Shown here in pieces: positions 9,162-18,291 of a stretch of DNA of 64,000 nt. The stretch is from positions 558,001-622,000 of the forward strand of contig NZ_JARUQS010000001.1 of the NCBI RefSeq assembly GCF_029767755.1. The letters are read 5' to 3'. Source of the stretch: Thiomicrorhabdus sp. zzn3. GTDB lineage: Bacteria; Pseudomonadota; Gammaproteobacteria; Thiomicrospirales; Thiomicrospiraceae. The notes under the pieces are model-generated. The model did not search any database and had not been told where the DNA came from. It was given only the letters and a program-made list of their open reading frames with translations. Position 1 is the stretch's first letter; each line of letters starts with the position of its first letter. The position numbers and the translations under genes were made by a program.

Positions 9162-11529
9162 ACAATCTGAAGAGCTTCGCGATTTAAACGGTGATAACAG
9201 CGGCGAAACGGGCGCGAATGATCCTTATGCCCAGCGCGAAGCGCAAAAATACGATAATCCTATTCCGAGTCGCGAATTTATTCTAGAAACCCTGGAAGCG
9301 GTTCAACAGCCCATGCGTCTTTACCAGCTAGCGAAAGAGCTGGATATTTCGGAAGAAGATGAAGAGCGTTTTGAAGCCTTGTCCCGCCGCTTAAAAGCGA
9401 TGGTGCGTGACGGGCAGTTAATTCGTAATCGACGTGGTGCCTTCGGGTTGTTACAGAAAATGGACCTGATTAAAGGGCGCGTGCTGGGTCATCCTGACGG
9501 GTTTGGTTTTGTGGTGCCGGAAGATGGCAGTAAAGACCTATTTCTGTCGGAAAAAGAGATGCACAAGGTTCTTCACGGGGATATTGTGATTGCCTCGATC
9601 AGTGGTGAAGACCGTCGTGGTCGTCGTGAAGGGGTTGTTGTCGAAATTGCCGAACGTGCCAATCACCAAATTCTAGGGCGTCTTGCTTTTGAAGATGGTT
9701 TGGCCTGGGTGCGACCAAATAACAATCGCATTACCCAGGATGTCTTTATTCCGCAGGATGGTTTGTTGGATGCTAAAGAAGAACAAATCGTTCTGGTAGA
9801 AATTATTCACCAGCCGTCGATGCGCTCCGGTCCAATTGGAAAAATCGTTGAGGTGTTGGGTGATTATATGGCCCCGGGGATGGAGATTGATTCTGCCATC
9901 CACGATCACGGGATTCCAAACAGTTGGTCGGATGCCTTGCTGGCGGAGTTGGAAGCCATTCCGGATGAAGTTACCGAAGCGGATCTCGAAGGACGTAAAG
10001 ATCTACGCGCTTTGCAATTGGTGACGATTGATGGCGAAGACTCTAAAGACTTTGACGATGCGGTCTTTGCCAAGCGCCGTAAAAATGGTTGGCGCCTTGT
10101 GGTGGCCATTGCCGATGTATCGCATTATGTGAAGCCGGGAACCGAGCTGGATAAAGAAGCTTATCAGCGCGGTAACTCAGTCTATTTCCCTCAGCGCGTG
10201 ATTCCGATGTTGCCGGAGAAGCTGTCTAACGGAATCTGTTCTTTGAATCCGCAGGTTGACCGTTTATGCATGGTGGCAGATATGTCGATCAGTGACGATG
10301 GTACGCTGGAGAGAAGTCAGTTCTATCAGGCGGTGATGAATTCCAAAGCACGTCTGACCTATAACCAGGTTCATGATATTTTGACGAATGAAAACAGCGA
10401 ACACCGTGAAACCTTTGCGGAGCTGGTTCCGCATTTGGAAGAGCTGAATTCATTGTATCAGGCGTTGGTTAAAGCGCGTGGCGAACGCGGTGCCCTGGAT
10501 TTTGATACCACGGAAACACGTATTGTTTTTGATGAGTCACGCAAGATTGATTCGATTGTTCCCGTCAAACGCAATGATGCACACAAGCTGATTGAAGAGT
10601 GCATGTTGATGGCCAACGTGGCGACAGCCAGATATTTGAAATGGCACAAAATGCCGATGGTTTATCGTGTGCATGAGTCACCGAGCGAAGAAAAACTGGC
10701 TAATTTGCGTACCTTCTTGGGCGATTTTGGTTTGCAGTTGGACGGCGGCGATGCACCGACTGCTCAGGATTACGCCAAAGTGGTCAACCAGGTGGAAGGA
10801 CAGCCTTATCAGCATTTGGTGCAAACCGTTCTGTTGCGCAGTATGAGCCAAGCGGTGTATCAGCCTGAAAACAAAGGTCATTTCGGTCTGAATTACGAAC
10901 ACTACACTCATTTCACCTCGCCGATTCGCCGTTATCCGGATCTGTTAATTCATCGTGCAATTCGTCATGCTTGGACAAAAGCCGGAGCAGACGCTTTCCT
11001 TTATGATGATGCAAAAATGGCTGAGTTTGGTGCTCACTGTTCGGATACAGAGCGCCGTGCGGACGAAGCGACGCGTGATGCCGTGACCTTCCTGAAATGT
11101 GAATTCCTGTCTCATCGTATTGGTGAAGAATATGAAGCCGTGATTACGGCGGCGACTAACTTTGGGTTGTTTGTTGAGATCGATAATCTCTATGTGGAAG
11201 GATTGATTCATATTACCGAGTTGGGTGACGATTATTTCCATTATGACGGTGCGCGTCACTGTTTGAAAGGTGAGCGGACCGGCAAGGTTTACCGTTTGGG
11301 AGATCGTGTTAAGGTTCAGGTCGCACAGGTCAATCTGGATGACCGCAAGGTAGATTTGCGTTTTATTGGTGATTTATCTGTAACTGGCGATGCCTCTGTT
11401 GAAGAGGTGGTTGCTGAAGAGGCTCTTCAAGATGATGAAGATGGCGCCAAGAAGAAACGTGGTAAAAAACGTTATTATCGCAAGAAGAAACGTGGTTCAG
11501 GTTCTAAAAAGGCCAAGGCTAAAGCGTGA
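9154..11529 (+). CDS. rnr: Ribonuclease R
   Basis: Processive 3'-5' exoribonuclease that degrades structured RNA and takes part in rRNA and tmRNA-linked quality control. The 791-residue protein has an N-terminal winged-helix segment, cold-shock domains, the RNB catalytic domain with the acidic motif TIDGEDSKDFDDAV, an S1 domain near 640-725 and a basic Lys/Arg-rich tail. The N-terminal segment YAQREAQKYDNPIPSREFI matches that of known RNase R, which supports the GTG start at 9154. The GTG of rlmB overlaps its stop codon. Confidence 0.96.
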   Translation: MTKQSEELRDLNGDNSGETGANDPYAQREAQKYDNPIPSREFILETLEAVQQPMRLYQLAKELDISEEDEERFEALSRRLKAMVRDGQLIRNRRGAFGLLQKMDLIKGRVLGHPDGFGFVVPEDGSKDLFLSEKEMHKVLHGDIVIASISGEDRRGRREGVVVEIAERANHQILGRLAFEDGLAWVRPNNNRITQDVFIPQDGLLDAKEEQIVLVEIIHQPSMRSGPIGKIVEVLGDYMAPGMEIDSAIHDHGIPNSWSDALLAELEAIPDEVTEADLEGRKDLRALQLVTIDGEDSKDFDDAVFAKRRKNGWRLVVAIADVSHYVKPGTELDKEAYQRGNSVYFPQRVIPMLPEKLSNGICSLNPQVDRLCMVADMSISDDGTLERSQFYQAVMNSKARLTYNQVHDILTNENSEHRETFAELVPHLEELNSLYQALVKARGERGALDFDTTETRIVFDESRKIDSIVPVKRNDAHKLIEECMLMANVATARYLKWHKMPMVYRVHESPSEEKLANLRTFLGDFGLQLDGGDAPTAQDYAKVVNQVEGQPYQHLVQTVLLRSMSQAVYQPENKGHFGLNYEHYTHFTSPIRRYPDLLIHRAIRHAWTKAGADAFLYDDAKMAEFGAHCSDTERRADEATRDAVTFLKCEFLSHRIGEEYEAVITAATNFGLFVEIDNLYVEGLIHITELGDDYFHYDGARHCLKGERTGKVYRLGDRVKVQVAQVNLDDRKVDLRFIGDLSVTGDASVEEVVAEEALQDDEDGAKKKRGKKRYYRKKKRGSGSKKAKAKA

Positions 11530-12263
11530 AAAAGCAGGAAGTGATCTACGGCTTGCATGCGGTTGAGAAGTTTATTAAGCAGTCGCCGCATCTTGTCTTC
11601 CGTCTGGCGGTGATGAAGGGACGTTTGAATAAACGTCAGCAATCCCTGGTTGATCAGGCTAAAGCCTTAGGACTTCACGCGGAATTTGTCGCAAAAAATC
11701 AGTTTGATTCTTTGCAGGATGTTAACCACCAGGGGGTAATGGCGTGGGTGCAAGCGCGTCCTGAAATGAGTGAATCCGATCTTCAGGCATTGATCGAACG
11801 GCTTGATAATCCACTCTTCCTGTTTCTGGATGAAGTGCAAGATCCGCACAATTTAGGCGCTATTTTGCGAACCGCTGATGCGGCTGGTGTGGATGCGGTT
11901 GTTATTCCTAAACACAATTCTGTCGGTATCAACGCCACTGTACGCAAGGTGGCTTGTGGTGCCGCTGAAAGTGTCAATTTGATTGTGGTGTCTAACTTGG
12001 TAAGAACCATGAAAAGTTTGCAGCAATCCGGCATGTGGATGATTGGCTTGGCCGGGGAAACCGATCAAACGATCTACGAGCACAACCTCACCGGTTCTTT
12101 AGGTTTGGTCATGGGGACCGAAGGTAGCGGCCTTCGACGCCTGACTAAGGAAGCTTGCGATCATTTAGCCGCGATTCCCATGGTGGGACAGGTTGAGAGC
12201 CTGAATGTGTCAGTAGCGACAGGAATAACGCTTTACGAAGCCTTCCGTCAGCGGAGATTGTAG
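11526..12263 (+). CDS. rlmB: 23S rRNA (guanosine-2'-O-)-methyltransferase
   Basis: SpoU/TrmH-family SAM-dependent methyltransferase that modifies 23S rRNA (Gm2251 in E. coli). The 245-residue protein has the N-terminal substrate-binding domain, then the knotted catalytic domain with the three family motifs: the FLDEVQDPHNLGAILRTADA region, GLVMGTEGSGLR and PMVGQVESLNVSVATGI. The GTG start overlaps the rnr stop (GTGA), so it is translationally coupled. The rnr-rlmB pair is a common gammaproteobacterial arrangement. Confidence 0.95.
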   Translation: MKKQEVIYGLHAVEKFIKQSPHLVFRLAVMKGRLNKRQQSLVDQAKALGLHAEFVAKNQFDSLQDVNHQGVMAWVQARPEMSESDLQALIERLDNPLFLFLDEVQDPHNLGAILRTADAAGVDAVVIPKHNSVGINATVRKVACGAAESVNLIVVSNLVRTMKSLQQSGMWMIGLAGETDQTIYEHNLTGSLGLVMGTEGSGLRRLTKEACDHLAAIPMVGQVESLNVSVATGITLYEAFRQRRL

Positions 12264-12318
12264 CAATGTGATCGATGGTTGCGGGTAGGAGGAGGGTTAG
12301 CAAACCTAAATGAAAGTG

Positions 12319-12349
12319 AACAGGCCTGCTTATTTTAAGCAGGCCTGTT
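12319..12349. terminator. Inverted pair of CAGGCCTG elements forming a terminator-like hairpin
   Basis: AACAGGCCTGCTTA (12319-12332) and TAAGCAGGCCTGTT (12336-12349) form a perfect 14-bp stem with a three-base loop. It is followed on the plus strand by TTGGTTTT and sits between the convergent genes rlmB and the PfkB-Rieske gene, so it probably terminates transcription from one or both sides. Two octamer copies in head-to-head order mimic the paired uptake sequences used as terminators in Pasteurellaceae and Neisseria. Confidence 0.8.
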
Positions 12350-12367
12350 TGGTTTTAGAGGTTCAGT

Positions 12368-13570
12368 TTAGACGGCGTAAATATCGCCGTTGTCTTCCAC
12401 ACGGATTTCAACCGCTTCTAGGGCCTCATCCCAGCATGGGCCTTCTATACAAACACCGTCTTCAATTCTAAAAAAGGCGTCATGTACGGAACATTTCATG
12501 GTTTTTTCAAATGGATTCACATCAATTTTGTAGGCTTCATTCAGTGGCACATCCTGGTGCGGACAGTTGTTGATATAAGCTTTAACTCCATCTTCATATT
12601 TAATCAGCACCACGGATTTTCCTAGATTTTCAGCCTCAACCACCAATGTTTTAGCATTGCTTAATTGCTTAATGTTGGCAATCGGTTTCAGTGTATGCGC
12701 GCCTTGCATCAGGTTGTCCAGGCCGTGTTGCAGGCATTTTTGCGCGGCAAGCTTACTGGCCTGTTGTACCGCAGACCGCAGGGATTCGCCGTTGATAAGA
12801 TGATGGATTACGGCCGCATTGAAGGTGTCGCCGGCTCCTAAGGTATCGACAACCGGTGAAACCCGTTCGGCAGCAACATGTTCAATAGAACTGCCCGCTT
12901 CACAGAGCCAGGCGCCTTGAGCTCCCCAGGTGCAAATAAGGCGGCTGTTAGGAAGTTGTGCTTGCATGGTTTTTAAAAGCGTTTCGCCATTTTCAAACCC
13001 TTTGGCAGAGGCGTAGTGGTGTGAAAAGAAGATGACGTTGGCTTGAGGTAGCAGGGCTTCGATGCCGTCACGCGGTTTCTCCACCTCCAAAGAAATGGGT
13101 TGATGCGTCAAGAAAGTCTTGGCGATATTAAGCATACCTTTGAGGTTATCGATATTTCGTCCTTCAAAGTGCAGCCAGTCATAGTTTTCAATTTCGGTTT
13201 TGGCAAAATGATCAAAACTCAACTCTGGAAGGTCGCGGAAGTGCACAATAGCACGGTGACCATTTTCAGCATTTAGGGTGATGTATGAGGTTGGAGTGCG
13301 CCCTTTGATAAAGCGTTGTACGAGTGAGGTGTCAATTTGACGTTGTTTTAACCCGTTCATTAGTTGTTTGGCTTCCGCATCGCCACCCAGTGTGGTGCAG
13401 ATAGCTGTCTCATGACCTAATTGATTGAGTACGTAGAGAGAGTTGCTAACGTTGCCACCCACTTGAACATGTCGCTGACTGGCACGCAATTCCTCATCAT
13501 CATGGAGTGCGTGTGGAACTCTAAGGACAATATCTAAGACCGTATTGCCGATACCAAGAATTTTAGCCAT
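12368..13570 (-). CDS. PfkB-family sugar kinase fused to a C-terminal Rieske [2Fe-2S] domain
   Basis: 400 residues in two parts. Residues 1-295 are a ribokinase/PfkB kinase resembling ketohexokinase: GNTVLDIVLRV at the start, VGGNVSNSLYVLNQLG, and the ATP-site signature DTLGAGDTF (242-250) with the catalytic Asp248. Residues about 307-400 form a Rieske-type domain with CPH (336-338) and CSVH (360-363), giving the two Cys and two His needed for a [2Fe-2S] cluster. I do not know the substrate. The fusion is intact in one frame and ends with a normal small Rieske C-terminus, so it does not look like an assembly error. No oxygenase or reductase partner is encoded nearby. Confidence 0.85.
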   Translation of the reverse strand: MAKILGIGNTVLDIVLRVPHALHDDEELRASQRHVQVGGNVSNSLYVLNQLGHETAICTTLGGDAEAKQLMNGLKQRQIDTSLVQRFIKGRTPTSYITLNAENGHRAIVHFRDLPELSFDHFAKTEIENYDWLHFEGRNIDNLKGMLNIAKTFLTHQPISLEVEKPRDGIEALLPQANVIFFSHHYASAKGFENGETLLKTMQAQLPNSRLICTWGAQGAWLCEAGSSIEHVAAERVSPVVDTLGAGDTFNAAVIHHLINGESLRSAVQQASKLAAQKCLQHGLDNLMQGAHTLKPIANIKQLSNAKTLVVEAENLGKSVVLIKYEDGVKAYINNCPHQDVPLNEAYKIDVNPFEKTMKCSVHDAFFRIEDGVCIEGPCWDEALEAVEIRVEDNGDIYAV

Positions 13571-14079
13571 GTTAAACCTTTTTCCGAAATTCGTTGTGTT
13601 TGTTCGCTAATGAAACAGATGGGGGTGAATTTTAGCATAGCCAGTGAAATGAGTAAGGTTTTGCGTTGTCAAGTGTATAAGCGTGAATAATTTATCCTAA
13701 ATGGATTGTTGAATTTGGCGTTAAGTTACTTTTTTTATCTTTAATTTGGATTAGATTTGCTATTTAAATTGTTGAAACAAAAGGTATATAAGTTTCAGTT
13801 TGGTGGGGTGTAAAAAGGATTGATTGGACTGGCTATTATCCACAAAAGCTGTGGATAACTTTGTGAGTAATTGAATAAAAAGGAACTTAAGTGCTTTAAA
13901 TTAGCCGATAAATATTAAATTGCTTATTTTTTAGACAGTGAAATAAATACGCATAATATTGGTAGAAAAAGAAGTTAAATTTATAGGCTTGAATAGAAAT
14001 ATTTTGTCGTATAGACGTGCAAAAAAAATAAAACACTATACAATTAATTTCATATCTTCTACGTTGAAGTGAGCTAGCT
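13571..14079. other. AT-rich 509-base intergenic region before fnr
   Basis: No credible gene on either strand. It holds the divergent promoters of the PfkB-Rieske gene and fnr, an inverted pair of DnaA boxes (13836-13858) and an isolated GCCGATAA (13904-13911), the sigma-28 -10 consensus, without a well-spaced -35. No FNR box (TTGAT-N4-ATCAA) was found. Confidence 0.6.
13836..13858. promoter_or_regulatory. Inverted pair of perfect DnaA boxes
   Basis: TTATCCACA (13836-13844) and TGTGGATAA (13850-13858) each match the strict DnaA-box consensus and face each other across five bases, inside an AT-rich stretch. No other box was seen close by, which argues against a full replication origin. Confidence 0.7.
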
Positions 14080-14835
14080 ATGGCAGAAGTGAAAACGGCT
14101 TTTAATGCAAGCTGTCTAAACTGTGGACTGCAAAAAATTTGTTTCCCGACAGGGTTGTCTAGAGCGGAAATGGACAGTTTGGATCATATTGTCCAGCGCA
14201 AGCCGCCGTTACAAAAGAATCAACTGCTGTTTGCAGCGGGAGATCCTTTTAAGTCACTGTATGCTATTCGCGCTGGCGTGATGAAAGTATTCTCATTCAC
14301 GGATGGCGGTGAAGAAATTATTCATGGTTTTTATCTGCCCGGCGATGTGGTTGGAGTAGATGCCTTAGCTGGCAAGGTCCACATGTTCAGCGCGATGGCA
14401 CTCGATGCCACCAGTGTGTGTACCTTACCGTTCGATGAGCTGAGTGACCTGTCCAGAGAGATTCCTCATCTTAATAAGCAGGTGTTTAGCATCTTAAGCA
14501 AAGAGGTAGTCGATGGCCGACTGCATTCCGAGCTGTTAACCAAAAAGAATGCGGATCAGCGTATTGCCCAATTTTTATGGAGCATGGCCGAACGCTTCAA
14601 AAATCGAGGTTATCACTATTTAGAGTTTCGTTTGAGTATTTTGCATCGCGATGTTGCCATCTATTTGGGATTAACTCCGGAAACGGTTTCTCGCATTTTG
14701 GCTAAGTTGCATCAGGATGATATTGTGACTTGGAAAAAGAAAGAGGTGCAAATTCATAATGAAGAAGCTTTAAGAACTTTGGCGGGAACGCACTATTGCG
14801 ATTCCAACTCTTGCTCAAAAGTTGTATGGTTATAG
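14080..14835 (+). CDS. fnr: FNR-type oxygen-sensing transcription regulator
   Basis: Crp/Fnr-family activator-repressor that binds DNA as a dimer when it holds an oxygen-labile [4Fe-4S] cluster. The four cluster ligands of FNR are all present: Cys12, Cys15, Cys21 (CLNCGLQKIC) and Cys114 (SVCTL). A cyclic-nucleotide-binding-like fold fills about 30-150, and the C-terminal helix-turn-helix reads YLGLTPETVSRIL, with the E-x2-S-R contacts that recognise TTGAT half-sites. The 251-residue length is normal. The final segment has an extra Cys pair (HYCDSNSC) of unknown meaning. Confidence 0.92.
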   Translation: MAEVKTAFNASCLNCGLQKICFPTGLSRAEMDSLDHIVQRKPPLQKNQLLFAAGDPFKSLYAIRAGVMKVFSFTDGGEEIIHGFYLPGDVVGVDALAGKVHMFSAMALDATSVCTLPFDELSDLSREIPHLNKQVFSILSKEVVDGRLHSELLTKKNADQRIAQFLWSMAERFKNRGYHYLEFRLSILHRDVAIYLGLTPETVSRILAKLHQDDIVTWKKKEVQIHNEEALRTLAGTHYCDSNSCSKVVWL

Positions 14836-14904
14836 CATTCGTTATAAATAAATTTTTTATAAAAGCAGTTTTCTCATTTTTAAGTAATTAATTGGATGGA
14901 TAGA

Positions 14905-15426
14905 ATGAAATTTCAAAGTCTTAAACACTTGTTTGCTGTGGCGTTGGTAGGTTTTACGATGGTTGGTTGTAGTTCAACACCAACTTCGGAAGAAAAAGAA
15001 CCAGCCTCTCAAGAAGTAGTGGATAAGTCGGTAGCAACGACTGAAGTTGCAGAACAGTCTGCTGTCAGCTCAACGGACCTGAGTGAAATGCAAGCTAAGT
15101 TAGCATCAATGGTCGTGCGTTTTGATTTTGACCGTTCTGAAATCAAGCCGGAGTTCTTTGAAGTGATCAAAGCCCATGCGGAATATTTGAATGCAAACTC
15201 AGACGCTAAAGTAACCGTCAGCGGTCATTGTGATGAGCGCGGAACACGTGAATATAACTTAGCTTTAGGTGAGCGCCGTGCAAATTCGGTTAAAACCGCT
15301 TTGATTGCCGAAGGTGTCAGTGCGGATCGTATCACTGTGATCAGCTTTGGTGAAGACAACCCAGTTGCTGAAGGACATAACGAAGCGGCTTGGTCCCAAA
15401 ACCGTCGCGCTGAATTTGCTTACTAA
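14905..15426 (+). CDS. pal: Peptidoglycan-associated lipoprotein
   Basis: Outer-membrane lipoprotein of the Tol-Pal system that binds peptidoglycan from the periplasm. The signal peptide ends in the lipobox MVGC (Cys22 from this start), followed by a Ser/Thr/Glu-rich linker and an OmpA-like domain with GHCDERGTREYNLALGERRA and the Pal-type C-terminus NRRAEFAY. The ATG at 14905 is preferred over an in-frame ATG at 14896 because GGATGG lies at a good distance and the signal peptide starts MKF. No tol genes are adjacent, unlike the usual tolQRAB-pal order. Confidence 0.9.
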   Translation: MKFQSLKHLFAVALVGFTMVGCSSTPTSEEKEPASQEVVDKSVATTEVAEQSAVSSTDLSEMQAKLASMVVRFDFDRSEIKPEFFEVIKAHAEYLNANSDAKVTVSGHCDERGTREYNLALGERRANSVKTALIAEGVSADRITVISFGEDNPVAEGHNEAAWSQNRRAEFAY

Positions 15427-15452
15427 GTTCGGTTAAAGCTGTTGCCCCAAAG

Positions 15453-15485
15453 GCCTTCCTGGCATTGTCAGGAGGGCTTTTTTGT
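15453..15485 (+). terminator. Rho-independent terminator after pal
   Basis: GCCTTCCTG (15453-15461) pairs with CAGGAGGGC (15469-15477) with one G-U pair, followed by TTTTTTG. Confidence 0.85.
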
Positions 15486-15579
15486 TTTTAGGGTTTCGCC
15501 TTACTCCTGAGGCTTTGCCTGAAACCGTTATTAAGCCGACTGTGTTGGTGTATTCAAAAGATTGTTGTTAGAGATTTGT

Positions 15580-18228
15580 ATGATGAGTGTTGTTGAGCCA
15601 AAAGTTCATTATTTAACCGATTATCAACCTCCTGGTTTTGAGGTTGAGTCCGTGTATCTGGAGTTTGATCTTCATCCAAACCATACGTTGGTCACCAATC
15701 GAATGGTCATGAGGCAGCTTAATCCTGGAGAACTTTTGCAGCTGTCAGGTGAAGAGTTGACATTGGTTCGTGTGGCTTTAGATGGCGATGACATTACCCG
15801 GCGGTGCAAACTCTATGAGGGTGGTTTGTCCTTGGGGGTTGAGCAAGAGCGGTTTGAGCTTGAAATTGTCACGCAAATTTCGCCACAAACCAATACCTCG
15901 CTGGAAGGGCTTTACCGTACCAGTGGCAATTACTGCACCCAGTGTGAGGCTGAGGGTTTTAGAAAGATCACCTATTTTTTGGATCGGCCAGATGTTTTAA
16001 CCTTCTATACCACCAAAATTGTGGCGGATAAAGCGGATAATCGTGTTTTGCTGTCAAATGGAAACCTGATAGAGTCGGGTGAACTGCCGAATAACCGTCA
16101 TTATGCGATTTGGGAAGACCCATTCCGTAAGCCGAGCTATCTGTTTGCGTTAGTCGCAGGCAATTTGGATTATATTGAGGACCACTACATTACTGCGGAT
16201 AACCGTAAGGTGACATTGCGTATTTATGTCGAACCGCAAAATATCGATAAATGCGAGCATGCGATGGCTTCTCTCAAGAAATCGATGCGCTGGGATGAGG
16301 AGCGCTTCGGTCTGGTGTATGACCTGGATATTTACATGATTGTGGCGGTGGATGACTTCAATATGGGAGCCATGGAAAATAAAGGGTTAAATGTGTTTAA
16401 CTCCAAATATGTTCTCGCCATGCCGGAAACCGCCACCGATGTCGATTATGAGGGCATAGAAGCCGTGATTGCCCATGAGTACTTCCATAACTGGACCGGA
16501 AATCGAGTGACCTGTCGCGATTGGTTCCAGTTGACGCTTAAAGAAGGCTTGACTGTATTCCGAGATCAGGAGTTTACTTCCGACATGCTTTCGCCAGCGG
16601 TAAAGCGTATCGAAGACGTGAAGCGCCTGCGTAACCATCAGTTTCCCGAAGATGCCGGGCCGATGTCCCATCCGATTCAACCGCAGTCGTATATTGAAAT
16701 GAATAATTTCTATACGATGACGGTGTACGAAAAGGGAGCGGAAGTAGTGCGTCTCTATCATACTTTGCTGGGAGAAGAGGGTTTCCAAAAAGGGATGAAG
16801 CTCTACTTTGAACGCCACGACGGCCAGGCGGTTACGGTGCAAGATTTCAGACAAGCCATGGCCGATGCCAATGACGTTGATCTAAGCCAAATGCATCACT
16901 GGTACGTTCAAGCCGGCACGCCGAAGCTTACTGTGCGTACAGAGTATGACTCGGCAAATCGTCGTTACTCGCTGTATTGTGTTCAATCCTTGCCAAAGAT
17001 GGAGTCTGAATTCAAGCCGCTGTTGATTCCAATCAAAATGGGCTTGTTAAACGCTGAGGGGAACGCGTTGCCGTTGTTACCCTCGCAAGCGTGTGCTACG
17101 TCGGTTCAGGTCAATGGCCGTGAGGCATTATTGATTATGACTCAAACCGAGCAGACCTTTACCTTTGAATCAGTCGGTGAAGTGCCGGTTCCCGCCTTGT
17201 TAAGAGGATTTTCAGCTCCGGTTCAGCTCGATTACAAGTACAGTGACGCGGAGTTGAGCCTATTGAGTCAAGCTGACAGCGACTCTTTTGTACGCTGGGA
17301 GGCGATGCAGACTCTGTCGTTAAATGAGATCAAACGTAATATTGAGCGTTACGAAGCAGAGCAGCCTTTAATGTTATCGGATGCGTTTTTGAGTGCATTT
17401 GTATCGCTGCTGGACGATAAACAAACGGATCCGGCGTTGATTGCCTTGGCCATTACTATGCCGGATCTGACCTATATTGGCGAGCAGTACCAGCAGATCA
17501 ATGTAGATGCGGTTTATGCCGTGCAGCGTTGGGTACGGGGCGAACTGGCCAAGCGCTTCTCAAATCGTTTGCTGGCGATTTACCAAGCCTTGGCGCTGCG
17601 TTTGCAGGAAAAAGGCAGTTACGCTTACGTCAAAGAGGATATTGCCGAACGCATGTTGAAAAATACCTGTCTGGGGTATCTGCTGATGTTGGAAGCGGAT
17701 TTCTTTGAAATGGCGGAGGGGCAGTTTGATGCACAGCACAACATGACCGACGTGCTGGCTGCACTCCAGGCCATTTCGCATACCACGCATGAAAATAGAC
17801 AGGCCTGTTTGGATCGTTTTTATCAGCGGTGGTCGCATGATCCGTTAGTGCTTGATAAATGGTTTGCTTTGCAAGCCGGTTCTCATCATATTCATGCATT
17901 AGAACATGTAGAGGCGTTGGTGGAGCATCCTGATTTTCACTATGAGAATCCAAACCGGGTACGTAGTGTGCTAGGGGTTTTTGGACGTTTGAACCTGTTG
18001 GGCTTCCATCGTGCGGATGGCCAAGGGTACCGCTTTTTGGCGGATCAGGTGAGCAAATTGGATGAGATCAATCCACAGGTCGCGGCCCGAATCGTGGCGC
18101 CGTTTACACATTGGAAACGTTACGATGAGGATCGGCAGCAGTTGATGAAACAGCAGTTGGAGCGTTTGTTGGCCAAACCGGTGCTTTCAAAAGATGTCTA
18201 TGAGATTGTCTCTAAATCTTTGGCGTAA
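15580..18228 (+). CDS. pepN: Aminopeptidase N (M1 family)
   Basis: Zinc metallopeptidase that removes N-terminal residues from peptides in the cytoplasm. Alignable over its full length (about 882 residues) with E. coli PepN, including the exopeptidase motif GAMENKG (about 263) and the zinc site HEYFHNW (from about 299) with the downstream Glu in LKEGLTVF. The C-terminal four-domain architecture is complete (ALLRGFSAPVQLDYKYSD; SNPNR-like NPNRVRS). An open frame extends back to a TTG at 15562, but the ATG at 15580 (or 15583) fits the family N-terminus better. Confidence 0.95.
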   Translation: MMSVVEPKVHYLTDYQPPGFEVESVYLEFDLHPNHTLVTNRMVMRQLNPGELLQLSGEELTLVRVALDGDDITRRCKLYEGGLSLGVEQERFELEIVTQISPQTNTSLEGLYRTSGNYCTQCEAEGFRKITYFLDRPDVLTFYTTKIVADKADNRVLLSNGNLIESGELPNNRHYAIWEDPFRKPSYLFALVAGNLDYIEDHYITADNRKVTLRIYVEPQNIDKCEHAMASLKKSMRWDEERFGLVYDLDIYMIVAVDDFNMGAMENKGLNVFNSKYVLAMPETATDVDYEGIEAVIAHEYFHNWTGNRVTCRDWFQLTLKEGLTVFRDQEFTSDMLSPAVKRIEDVKRLRNHQFPEDAGPMSHPIQPQSYIEMNNFYTMTVYEKGAEVVRLYHTLLGEEGFQKGMKLYFERHDGQAVTVQDFRQAMADANDVDLSQMHHWYVQAGTPKLTVRTEYDSANRRYSLYCVQSLPKMESEFKPLLIPIKMGLLNAEGNALPLLPSQACATSVQVNGREALLIMTQTEQTFTFESVGEVPVPALLRGFSAPVQLDYKYSDAELSLLSQADSDSFVRWEAMQTLSLNEIKRNIERYEAEQPLMLSDAFLSAFVSLLDDKQTDPALIALAITMPDLTYIGEQYQQINVDAVYAVQRWVRGELAKRFSNRLLAIYQALALRLQEKGSYAYVKEDIAERMLKNTCLGYLLMLEADFFEMAEGQFDAQHNMTDVLAALQAISHTTHENRQACLDRFYQRWSHDPLVLDKWFALQAGSHHIHALEHVEALVEHPDFHYENPNRVRSVLGVFGRLNLLGFHRADGQGYRFLADQVSKLDEINPQVAARIVAPFTHWKRYDEDRQQLMKQQLERLLAKPVLSKDVYEIVSKSLA

Positions 18229-18291
18229 TTTAGAGTCTGTTGGGATTTAGTCTCTGATATCAACAGGTCTACTAAAAATGAATATTGAGAT

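Noticed and set aside
13836-13858. Chromosomal replication origin
   Set aside because: Only one pair of DnaA boxes, and no dnaA, dnaN, gyrB, mnmG or parAB genes nearby.
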